A stretch of DNA of 22,488 nucleotides from CAZXCQ01 sp964639275 (GTDB lineage Bacteria > Desulfobacterota > DSM-4660 > Desulfatiglandales > Desulfatiglandaceae), in NCBI GenBank assembly GCA_964639275.1, contig CAZXCQ010000079.1:1-22488 (forward strand), given 5' to 3'. Below, piece by piece: positions 5,990 to 13,118 of the stretch; the first letter of the stretch is position 1, and each line of letters starts with the position of its first letter. The notes below the pieces were generated by a model. The model was not told the DNA's origin. It was given only the letters and a program-made list of their open reading frames with translations, and made no database searches. Made by a program: the position numbers and the translations under genes.

Positions 5990-7441
5990 TTACGGATTGT
6001 TCAGCAGGAACCCATTTGCATCCCGGTGCTGTGACCAATCGTGGTTCAAAATGGCTTCCCATCCCTGATGCACTTTGCCGAGCAGGAACCATCCGCTAAA
6101 CATGTTGAGGAGTTGTCCCGTGGTCCGGTCGCCGATGCCAATTGGATCAGGGTTTGTCTCATCAAACCGCAGCTCGCCCTGCCGGTAATAGGGCCTTCCT
6201 AAGGCGGTCAAGGTCTTGAGCAGTTTTGAGGACGTCTCGTGGTCTTCGAACTCGCGCGCGGCCTGAAGCAAAATCAGAATGCCGACTGCCGGCTCACCCA
6301 GCATCCCGGGAGCCTGAGCGCCCCGATTTAGCCCGCGCTTGAAATCGTCGTACTCCGGGACTTCCAGGAGAAACGTTCCCAACAGAGGATCAGTCTTGAC
6401 ATAATGGTGAATAACCAGGTCGTATAGTTGACGCGCAAAATCGGGCTCGAACATCTTCATATGTACCGCGACGACAATCTGCGCAAATGCAGAGTATGCT
6501 TTGTCCGCCTGGAGTGGCCCTTCAGGGTGGTAGCGTCGGTACAACCGGCTGGATTTCGGATCGCACATCTCCTTACGCAGGAACTTCAGGAAAACTCGCC
6601 GGTATTCGCCGCCGATCATGACGCCGTACTTCTCATCTTTGCCGTACAGCCGATCATACATAGCCAGGGCCAGTGCGCCGCCAGAATTGCACTGGGGAAA
6701 CCAGTGGTTAGGTTCGCAGCAGACCCCCCCGGAATATCCTTTGCCACGCTTCTTCTTCTGGTTCTCAAGCATGGTCGCGTACAGGTCGCGGGCCACCGCT
6801 TCCATCTCCGGGCGATAGCGTTCGAGGTCCCCCGTCATCAGTCCATACAAACCCTCAGCCATGAGCAACGGGTACTTCCACATTACGTTGGCCCGCATCG
6901 GGTCTTCCCAGCCCTGCTCGATTGCGTAATCCTGCCATGCGGACGGACTGCGAATCACCTTGATCATCTCACGCACCAGGAACGCGGCCTCCGCGGTCCG
7001 GCCCGGTTCGATCATCGCTACCGACGGCGCTGACCATACCCAGGCGTTGATTGCATAGACCCACGGGATTCCCTTGATCTCTGCCGGCCAGCCATAGTCG
7101 GTATCGGCCGCAAAGAAGCCGTAGACGGCGTTCAGCGTGTCCCGGTCTTTCCCGTTCTTGCGGATCCAGTCCCGGTACATGTGGAGGGCATAGGACTCAC
7201 TTGGGGGCGGGAAAATGGGGTTTTGGGTGTACGAGATGAGATCGACGGTCGCAAGCGCATGGTTCCAGTGCGCCTCGCTGTCTGGCGTCAACTTCTGTTC
7301 TGCCCTTTGACGCCAGTAGGCATCAGGGTCAGATGCCGCCGTGGTGCGGTAGAAAGAGGCGCAGGACACCAGCAGAAGGCAGACAAGGAGCAGGGCGAAC
7401 AGGGGGGCACACATGAGCCAAGGGTGAGCGTGTCTGGTCAT
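5990..7441 (-). CDS. Exported lipoprotein of the linalool dehydratase/isomerase (LinD) family
   Basis: A 483-residue protein. The ATG at 7441 is chosen because GGAGGG lies 7 bp upstream and the signal peptide starts there. Residues 10-26 are hydrophobic and end in a lipobox LVSC with C27 as the lipidated cysteine. The mature part resembles the alpha-barrel enzyme LinD of Castellaniella defragrans. It keeps the cysteine pair spaced by nine residues in CEPNHWFPQC (C242 and C251), VDLIS with D67, YAINAWVWSAPSVAMIEP (129-146), EGLYGLMTG, AMYDRLYG and RRYHPE. The LinD active-site histidine region (MYKGH as I recall it) reads MWKYP here, so that histidine appears replaced. LinD hydrates or dehydrates tertiary allylic alcohols and isomerises geraniol/linalool in the periplasm without cofactor. 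The substrate here is unknown. The gene stands alone among gene remnants, suggesting acquisition. Confidence 0.8.
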   Translation of the reverse strand: MTRHAHPWLMCAPLFALLLVCLLLVSCASFYRTTAASDPDAYWRQRAEQKLTPDSEAHWNHALATVDLISYTQNPIFPPPSESYALHMYRDWIRKNGKDRDTLNAVYGFFAADTDYGWPAEIKGIPWVYAINAWVWSAPSVAMIEPGRTAEAAFLVREMIKVIRSPSAWQDYAIEQGWEDPMRANVMWKYPLLMAEGLYGLMTGDLERYRPEMEAVARDLYATMLENQKKKRGKGYSGGVCCEPNHWFPQCNSGGALALAMYDRLYGKDEKYGVMIGGEYRRVFLKFLRKEMCDPKSSRLYRRYHPEGPLQADKAYSAFAQIVVAVHMKMFEPDFARQLYDLVIHHYVKTDPLLGTFLLEVPEYDDFKRGLNRGAQAPGMLGEPAVGILILLQAAREFEDHETSSKLLKTLTALGRPYYRQGELRFDETNPDPIGIGDRTTGQLLNMFSGWFLLGKVHQGWEAILNHDWSQHRDANGFLLNNP

Positions 7442-7751
7442 CGATAATCCCTCCATAAACTGACAAGGAATCGCTTTTCGGGCGGTAGGGGCCCGCGCCC
7501 GTCTATGTATAGGTTTCCGCAGCCGTAAACAGATTGACACCGGCGTGAATAGGCGCTTTCATGCAAAAAAGGGTGTCACAACGGGCTTGAGAAGTCAAGA
7601 ACAGTATGCAACCGTGACCTCGAATGCCTGGCCAAAGAGTGATGTGATTTTGGATTAATGAAAATTCTTGTTAAAAACTCCGTACGAGGAAGCGGGGACG
7701 TCGATGCAGAAAGTGATTAGCGGTTAAGGTGGGATATGAGATTTTAGAAAA
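7442..7751. other. Intergenic region upstream of the LinD-family gene
   Basis: About 310 bp with no supported gene. On the minus strand it carries the leader of the LinD-family lipoprotein, including a possible -10 box TATACA near 7505 without a convincing -35. On the plus strand the last part leads into a transposase remnant. In-frame codons run upstream of the chosen LinD-family start as far as 7540, but they encode an arginine-rich stretch ahead of the signal peptide and are unlikely to be translated. Confidence 0.5.
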
Positions 7752-7943
7752 ATGCCAAGATCAGGCAGATTAGATGCCCCAGGGGTACTACATCACATTA
7801 TGGGCAGGGGAATAGAAAGGAATAAGATCTTTATAAGTGATAAAGATAGGGAGGAGTTTATAGCGCGACTGTCTGCGATGGCTGAAGAAGGGGCAATGGA
7901 GGTTTATGCGGGGGCACTGTTACCAAATCATGCATTATGTTGA
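7752..7943 (+). pseudogene. Truncated Y1 (REP-associated) transposase, left copy
   Basis: Sixty-three codons match the N-terminus of REP-associated Y1 single-strand transposases: MPRSGRLDAPGVLHHIMGRG, then RNKIFISDKDREEFIARL, then VYAGALLPNHA. The family continues with the catalytic NHxH (HUH) motif and, further on, a catalytic tyrosine. Here the reading ends as NHALC-stop at the edge of a perfect palindrome, so both catalytic elements are missing and the product cannot be an active transposase. No strong ribosome binding site precedes it. Confidence 0.8.
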
Positions 7944-7965
7944 GCTCAACATAATGCATGATTTG
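7924..7965. repeat. 42-bp perfect palindrome between two transposase remnants
   Basis: Both arms of 21 bp are exact reverse complements with no spacer; the centre is GAGCTC at 7942-7947. The palindrome contains the last codons and stop of the remnants on both sides. Outside it the two flanking gene fragments are only similar, not identical, so exact symmetry stops abruptly at 7924 and 7965. It could extrude as a cruciform or form a very stable RNA hairpin; no T-run follows on either side. Confidence 0.9.
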
Positions 7966-8137
7966 ATAAAAGCGCCCACGCATAGACAATCCATGATCCT
8001 CTTGAGCATAGTTCTTCCACCCGGCAGATGAAATCCTCCCGGTCATACTTGCTCCTGAATATCACCGTTTTTTCAGTGCCTCGGCCCATCACATGGTGCA
8101 AAGTGCCAGGGGCATCGAGTCTCGGTTGTCTGGGCAT
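7946..8137 (-). pseudogene. Truncated Y1 (REP-associated) transposase, right copy
   Basis: A second 63-codon fragment, facing the first: MPRQPRLDAPGTLHHVMGRG, then KTVIFRSKYDREDFICRV, then VYAWALLSNHA, ending NHALC-stop. It is clearly the same family as the left copy but differs at roughly 40 percent of residues by eye, so the two are separate family members rather than a fresh duplication. It lacks the HUH second histidine and the catalytic tyrosine. AAGGG upstream could serve as a ribosome binding site, but the product would be non-functional. Confidence 0.8.
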
Positions 8138-8200
8138 ATAAACGCCCTTATCCGTTTTGATCTAGGTTGTCAAGTTTAGTCAGAAACAACGTCCCCCTTT

Positions 8201-8362
8201 CAGGAGGAAGAGGCAGGACACCATGCCGCTGAAGTGCTCACGTTAAATCCCAAGTTCTCTCTTGGGCGTGCCTTCAAGATGGCGGCCGTCACTACTACAA
8301 CGAAGAAAGCCGATCTTTAACGTTACATGAGTGCCTTGCGCAAGGCTGGGCTGCCCGAGTGA
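8201..8362 (+). pseudogene. C-terminal remnant of a TPR/adenylate-cyclase-type protein
   Basis: The frame reads QEEEAGHHAAEVLTLNPKFS, then SLGRAFKM, a run of threonines and lysines, KKADL-stop-RYMSALRKAGLPE-stop. This matches the usual end of TPR-containing class III adenylate cyclase proteins (EEARAAAAEVLRxNPxFSL ... LERYxxALRKAGLPE). An in-frame TAA stands where the family has a glutamate codon, and nothing upstream encodes the rest of the protein. It is a decayed tail only. The remaining sequence to 8494 shows no gene. Confidence 0.6.
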
Positions 8363-8494
8363 GAACTTGTAAAGACACACTGGATCGGTCTAGCCGGCGT
8401 ACGGAAAATGTGAGAGTGAACCGGTTTCCATTCTTCTTCGGTTTCTCTCTGAGGACTGGGGCCACGATGATCAAATGATCTCCCCGGATCAGAG

Positions 8495-8528
8495 CCTGTC
8501 CCGGAGCGGATCCAGGACCCGGGGCAGG
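8495..8528 (-). terminator. Hairpin downstream of ahcY, possible terminator
   Basis: CCTGTCCCGG (8495-8504) pairs with CCGGGGCAGG (8519-8528) over ten base pairs including one G-T wobble, about 10 bp after the ahcY stop. There is no T-run following it on the minus strand, so it is not a canonical rho-independent terminator. It may stabilise the 3' end. Confidence 0.35.
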
Positions 8529-8538
8529 AACAGGTCGG

Positions 8539-9864
8539 TCAGGTCCCCATTTCCCAGGAAGAGAGGTATCTTTCCTGCTCGGGGGTCAGGGTGTCTATTT
8601 CGACCCCCATGGACTTGAGTTTTAGACGTGCAATCTCCTCATCGATCTCCCGCGGGACCGGGTAGACCTTCTTTTCCATCTTTGCGTGTTCCCGGGCCAT
8701 GTATTCGGCCGAGAGCGCCTGGTTGGCAAAGCTCATATCCATGACACTGGAGGGGTGTCCCTCTGCCGCGGCCAGGTTGACAAGCCGTCCCTCTCCTAAC
8801 ACGTAGACCCTTTTGTCGTTCTTGAGGGTAAATTCCTCCACAAACTCCCTGATGGGCCGATGCGACATAGAGGCCTCTGAGAGCCCCGGGAGGTCCAGCT
8901 CCACATCAAAGTGCCCTGAATTGGCAACAATGGCCCCATCCTTCATCTCGACGAAGTGTTCAGCACGGATAACATTGATATCTCCCGTCAGGGTACAAAA
9001 GAAATCTCCCAGGGGAGCTGCATTGGCAATGGGCATTACCTGGAAGCCATCCATCACCGCTTCAAGGGCGCGCAGAGGGTCCACCTCACACACGATCACA
9101 TGGGCGCCGTGCCCTTTGGCCCGGAGGGCCACCCCCCTCCCGCACCACCCATAACCGCTTACCACAAAGGTGCTGCCGGCCAGCAGCCGGTTGGTGGCCC
9201 TGATGATGCCGTCAACCGTGCTCTGCCCGGTCCCATAACGGTTGTCAAAGAGGTGCTTGGTATTGGCATCATTGACAGAGATGATGGGGAACTGCAAGAC
9301 CCCATCTCGTTCCATGCTCCTGAGGCGGATGACACCGGTGGTTGTCTCTTCGGTTCCTCCCACCACATGCGATAGAAATTCATCTCTTTCCTTATCAGAG
9401 AGATTTCTCCCCCACTCACCCACAGAGGGCTCTAGCTCATCCCACTTGTTGAGTGCGATGAAGTGGAGCGAGCTCACCAGGTCTGCACCGTCATCCATGG
9501 TCAGATGCGGTTTATGTTTGAGCGCGGACAGGATATGGGTGTAGTAGGTGTGATGATCCTCCCTCTTTATGGCAAAGACAGGGATCTCGTCATCTGCCAC
9601 CAGCGAGGCCGCCACATCGTCCTGGGTGGACAGGGGGTTAGAAGCGCATACCACCACCTCTGCGCCGCCCGCCTTCAAGGCCTTGACCAGCCCTGCGGTC
9701 TCGGTGGTGACGTGGAGACAGGCCGAGAGCCTGAAACCCTCAAGGGGTCTTTCCCTTGAGAAACGTTCTTCGATACTCCTGAGCACGGGCATGCTCATGG
9801 CGGCCCACTCTATTCTCAGCCGGCCTTTTCCTGCGAGATTGATGTCCTTTATGTCATAATCCAT
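8539..9864 (-). CDS. ahcY: Adenosylhomocysteinase (S-adenosylhomocysteine hydrolase)
   Basis: A 441-residue cytosolic NAD-dependent enzyme that splits S-adenosylhomocysteine into adenosine and homocysteine, relieving product inhibition of methyltransferases. Visible signatures are CASNPLSTQDDVAA (73-86), DDGAD (124-128), GTEETTTGV (170-178), NDANTKHLFDNRYGTGQS (198-215) with the substrate-contacting K203 and D207, and the NAD-binding GYGWCGRG (237-244). The GYGWCGRG form and a C-terminus without the usual YRY tail resemble the thermophile/archaeal-type lineage rather than the proteobacterial GYGDVGKG type. The ATG follows an AGAGGA ribosome binding site. It lies 123 bp after metK on the same strand, consistent with co-regulation in the methyl cycle. 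I see no SAH riboswitch in the gap. Confidence 0.96.
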   Translation of the reverse strand: MDYDIKDINLAGKGRLRIEWAAMSMPVLRSIEERFSRERPLEGFRLSACLHVTTETAGLVKALKAGGAEVVVCASNPLSTQDDVAASLVADDEIPVFAIKREDHHTYYTHILSALKHKPHLTMDDGADLVSSLHFIALNKWDELEPSVGEWGRNLSDKERDEFLSHVVGGTEETTTGVIRLRSMERDGVLQFPIISVNDANTKHLFDNRYGTGQSTVDGIIRATNRLLAGSTFVVSGYGWCGRGVALRAKGHGAHVIVCEVDPLRALEAVMDGFQVMPIANAAPLGDFFCTLTGDINVIRAEHFVEMKDGAIVANSGHFDVELDLPGLSEASMSHRPIREFVEEFTLKNDKRVYVLGEGRLVNLAAAEGHPSSVMDMSFANQALSAEYMAREHAKMEKKVYPVPREIDEEIARLKLKSMGVEIDTLTPEQERYLSSWEMGT

Positions 9865-9987
9865 TGTGTGATCCTCTTTCTGTTATCGAGTTTTTGACAG
9901 CCTTATGAGAGCAGGTTGAAATAAAGACCTCAATCCATAAGATCTCCGACCCGCAGGCCCGCATCCGATACCCCGTGAAGGCCTACC

Positions 9988-11151
9988 CTATTTCACTGCC
10001 TTTTTGAGTGTCTCCACCATGTCTGTCTTTTCCCATGTAAATTCAGGTCGCTCACGGCCAAAATGTCCATAATTGGCGGTTTTTCTGTAAATGGGTCTCA
10101 GGAGGTTGAGCCTTTCGATTATTGGGGCCGGCCGGAGGTCAAAGTGTTTTTTGACGATCTCGGTCAATTCCTTGCTGGAGACAACACCGGTACCATAGGC
10201 CCCCACCAGGATAGAGACCGGGTGGGACCGGCCAATGGTATAGGCGACCTGTATCTCGCACCTTTCGGCCAGCCCTGCAGCCACGATATTCTTGGCGATG
10301 TAGCGACACATGTACGACGCGCTCCTATCCACCTTGGAAGGATCTTTTCCGGAAAATGCCCCCCCACCGTGATAGCCAAAGCCCCCGTAAGTGTCACTGA
10401 TGATCTTTCGGCCAGTGAGGCCGCAATCACCCAGTGGCCCCCCGGTTACAAAACGTCCCGTAGTGTTGATAAAATATTGTGTGTCCTTATCCAGCATCTC
10501 CTTTGGAATCACTTCCTGGATGACCTTCTCGATGATCGCCTCTCGAATCGTATCGTAATCCACAGCCGGTTCGTGTTGGGCGGCAATGACCACCGTGTGA
10601 ATCCTCGATGGCCTGCCATCGACATATTCCACGGTCACCTGGGACTTGCCGTCCGGTCTCAGCCATGGGAGTTGCTCTGATTTCCTGACGTGGGCCAGCC
10701 GTTTTGTAAGACCATGGGCGAGATAAATGGGCATGGGCATCAGGACTGCGGTGTCCTTGCACGCATATCCGAACATCAGGCCCTGATCACCGGCGCCCTG
10801 CTCCTTAAAAAGCCCGGCCCCATTGACACCCATAGCGATATCGGGGGATTGTTTGTCTATGGTGGAAAGGACGGCGCAGGTCTCCCAGTCAAAACCCATG
10901 GATGAATTTTGGTAGCCGATGTCCTTGATGGTCTCCCTTACCACCCCCGGTATGTCCACATAGGCCTCCGTGGTGATTTCGCCCGCAACGATGGCCATAC
11001 CCGTGGTCACCATGGTTTCACAGGCCACGCGGGACTTTGAGTCCTGTTCGAGCAACTTATCCAGAATGTGGTCCGATATCTGGTCAGCGATCTTGTCCGG
11101 ATGCCCCTCGGTGACCGACTCGGAGGTAAAGAGGAAATTTGACGACTTCAT
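9988..11151 (-). CDS. metK: S-adenosylmethionine synthetase
   Basis: A 387-residue enzyme making S-adenosylmethionine from methionine and ATP. Motifs are TSESVTEGHPDKIADQISD (9-27, with the catalytic H17 in GHPDK), GAGDQGLMFGYA near 119-130, and the glycine-rich GGGAFSGKDPSKVDRSA loop near 262-278. Length and motif order match the bacterial enzyme. AAGGAGA precedes the ATG. It is probably transcribed from its own promoter in the structured region upstream and is followed by ahcY, which recycles the product of SAM-dependent methylation. Confidence 0.97.
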   Translation of the reverse strand: MKSSNFLFTSESVTEGHPDKIADQISDHILDKLLEQDSKSRVACETMVTTGMAIVAGEITTEAYVDIPGVVRETIKDIGYQNSSMGFDWETCAVLSTIDKQSPDIAMGVNGAGLFKEQGAGDQGLMFGYACKDTAVLMPMPIYLAHGLTKRLAHVRKSEQLPWLRPDGKSQVTVEYVDGRPSRIHTVVIAAQHEPAVDYDTIREAIIEKVIQEVIPKEMLDKDTQYFINTTGRFVTGGPLGDCGLTGRKIISDTYGGFGYHGGGAFSGKDPSKVDRSASYMCRYIAKNIVAAGLAERCEIQVAYTIGRSHPVSILVGAYGTGVVSSKELTEIVKKHFDLRPAPIIERLNLLRPIYRKTANYGHFGRERPEFTWEKTDMVETLKKAVK

Positions 11152-11208
11152 AAAGTTCTCCTTTCAAATGCGGATATCAGATTTGTCTCCCGGTGATGAT
11201 TTGATTTG

Positions 11209-11308
11209 AGTCCTTAGTCCATCGATTCATAAATTCGATGACGAATTTATTTACTCAGGACTTAGTGCTGCCTGCGACGAGCTCAGCCGAGGCGAGTGAG
11301 CGATTATA
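11209..11308 (-). promoter_or_regulatory. Structured leader and possible promoter of metK
   Basis: On the minus strand a TATAAT box (11303-11308) lies 152 bp before metK; its -35 is weak. Two hairpins follow. One is GCTCA/TGAGC at 11281-11301 with an inner GCC/GGC. The other is a long nested one in which ATAAATTCG pairs perfectly with CGAATTTAT (11229-11250, loop of four), enclosed by a ten-base outer stem at 11209-11218 and 11253-11262 with one mismatch. I cannot match this to a SAM-I, SAM-II or SAH riboswitch core. It may be a leader regulating metK or a small inserted palindromic element. Confidence 0.35.
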
Positions 11309-11321
11309 CCCTTTTGAAAGA

Positions 11322-12194
11322 CTAAAATATGTCACCGTATTTGCGAATCGAAGCACTTAGCACACAGTTGTCGATCAGTCTGGTCGTTCCAACCCTGACG
11401 GCCAGGGCCACCAGGGTTTCGTCCGCAAGGGTTTCAACCTCTTCAAGCGTCACCGGGTCACAAAGGGTCACATAGACAATCTCGGTATGGGGGTGATCAA
11501 GTATCAATGACTCAACTGTCTTCTTGATAACCCTGGCGTCCCGCTCACCCTTTCCAAACATCTCCCCGGCCAGGTCAAGGGATCTTTTGAGGGAGAGTGC
11601 AGACCTTCTCTCTTCGGGGCTCAGATAATTATTGCGTGAACTCATGGCCAGCCCGTCGGGTTCCCTGACAGTGGGAACGCCAAGGACCTGGATGTCCATG
11701 TTGAGATCCATAACCATTCGACGGATGACCGTCAGTTGCTGAAAATCCTTTTGCCCAAAGATCGCCAGATGAGGCCTTGTGATATTAAAGAGCTTGGCAA
11801 CCACCGTGGTGACACCGTCAAAGTGACCGGGCCTGGAAATACCACAGAGGTGCCGGGTGAGCTTCTCAACCTGTATCTTTGTCTGGTAACCCCCTGGATA
11901 CATCTCCTCAACTGAGGGGAAAAAGACAAAATCGGTCCCCACCTTGCGTGCCTTTTCCAGATCACCCTGGGTGTCTCTGGGGTACCGCTCAAAGTCTTCG
12001 CCGGGACCAAACTGGGAGGGGTTGACAAATATGCTGATAATCAGCTTATCACAATGTCTTCTCCCTACCCTCACCAGCTCGAGGTGGCCGTCGTGCAAAA
12101 AGCCCATGGTTGGAACCAGGGCAATGGTGTGGCCGGCCAATCTCATGGCCTCAGATTTCTCTTGCATCTGTTTACTGGACCCTATGACTTCCAC
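11322..12194 (-). CDS. panC: Pantothenate synthetase
   Basis: A 290-residue ligase joining pantoate and beta-alanine with ATP, in the CoA pathway. The cytidylyltransferase-type motifs are present: PTMGFLHDGHL (28-38, containing the HxGH signature), FVNPSQFGPGEDF (56-68), GQKDFQQ (147-153) and the KMSKS-like SSRNNYLSPEER (185-196). The start is GTG, supported by AGGG seven bases upstream. It lies 84 bp downstream of rsmA on the same strand; a small CCCTC/GAGGG hairpin at 12223-12238 sits in this gap. No panB or panD is in the window. Confidence 0.95.
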   Translation of the reverse strand: MEVIGSSKQMQEKSEAMRLAGHTIALVPTMGFLHDGHLELVRVGRRHCDKLIISIFVNPSQFGPGEDFERYPRDTQGDLEKARKVGTDFVFFPSVEEMYPGGYQTKIQVEKLTRHLCGISRPGHFDGVTTVVAKLFNITRPHLAIFGQKDFQQLTVIRRMVMDLNMDIQVLGVPTVREPDGLAMSSRNNYLSPEERRSALSLKRSLDLAGEMFGKGERDARVIKKTVESLILDHPHTEIVYVTLCDPVTLEEVETLADETLVALAVRVGTTRLIDNCVLSASIRKYGDIF

Positions 12195-12278
12195 AACTAT
12201 GCCCTATACAATAACACTTTCGCCCTCTGAAACGAGGGAAATGGCGCTCTTCACATGGGAATAAAGCATATTTAAATA

Positions 12279-13118
12279 TCAATTGCCTGACCTTTTGTCA
12301 ATTCTTAGGGCCGAGGCAAGGCAGAGAAATTCATCCATAGTCAGGGTTTCGGCACGTCTCCTGGGGTCGATCCCGCATCCCTTCATCGCCTTCACGAGTA
12401 TTTCTTTGGTCCAAAAGGGAGAAGAGCCTTTGAGCGAATTGAGCAGGGTTTTTCTGCGATGGGCAAACCCCCCCTTTACCACCCTCTTGAAATCTTCCGG
12501 ATTTACACCCTGGCAAGGATAGGGCTCCTCAAAGTTAAGCGCTATAACCATTGAGTCAACCTTTGGCCTTGGATAAAATGCCTCTCTGGACACCTCAAGC
12601 AGGGGGGCCGGATTCGCATGGTACCTGACAAGCGGGGTAATGGCCCCGTATGCCTTCCCACCGGCGGAGGCAGTCAAGCGGGCAGCCACCTCGAGCTGAA
12701 ACATCAAAACGGCCCTGGCAATCAGTCTGCGGTTTTCTGTGAGTCTGTCAAGGACAGGACCGGTGATGTTATAGGGGAGGTTTCCGATAACCTGGATTTT
12801 TTTTGAAGATGCCGGAACCGTCTTTTGAAAGTCAAACGAGAGGATATCCTCATTGACAAGGGTTACATTGCTGATTCCGGCTGAAGAGAGCCTTTTCACC
12901 AGGGACTCCGCCAGGTATCGGTCCTTTTCAACGGCCACCACCTGCCCAACCTTTCGAGCAAGGGGCAGTGTCAGGGCACCACGGCCGGGTCCGATTTCGA
13001 GCACCAGATCGGAGACTCCGAATCCGGCCCGGTCAAGGATCTTCCTGGTGATTCCGGAATCAACAAGGAAGTGCTGACCAAGTCCTTTTTTTGGCCGGAG
13101 ATCTGCCCGGGGCATCAT
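12279..13118 (-). CDS. rsmA: 16S rRNA dimethyladenosine transferase RsmA (KsgA)
   Basis: A 279-residue enzyme that dimethylates A1518 and A1519 in helix 45 of 16S rRNA. It has KKGLGQHFL (10-18), SAM motif I EIGPGRGALT (41-50), an acidic VEKD (63-66) and the catalytic NLPYNI (113-118), followed by the C-terminal helical domain. Two ATG codons in tandem open the gene. The first overlaps the stop of the DUF2062 gene by 4 bp with GAGGAG just upstream, so translation is likely coupled. It forms a run with tsaD and the DUF2062 gene. Confidence 0.96.
   Translation of the reverse strand: MMPRADLRPKKGLGQHFLVDSGITRKILDRAGFGVSDLVLEIGPGRGALTLPLARKVGQVVAVEKDRYLAESLVKRLSSAGISNVTLVNEDILSFDFQKTVPASSKKIQVIGNLPYNITGPVLDRLTENRRLIARAVLMFQLEVAARLTASAGGKAYGAITPLVRYHANPAPLLEVSREAFYPRPKVDSMVIALNFEEPYPCQGVNPEDFKRVVKGGFAHRRKTLLNSLKGSSPFWTKEILVKAMKGCGIDPRRRAETLTMDEFLCLASALRIDKRSGN

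Noticed and set aside
7442..7540. N-terminal extension of the LinD-family gene
   Set aside because: The added residues are arginine-rich and precede the signal peptide; the internal ATG has GGAGGG at ideal spacing and starts the lipoprotein signal directly.
9865..9987. Possible SAH riboswitch upstream of ahcY
   Set aside because: The gap is GC-rich but I could not place the conserved SAH riboswitch core or its pseudoknot; no support beyond position.
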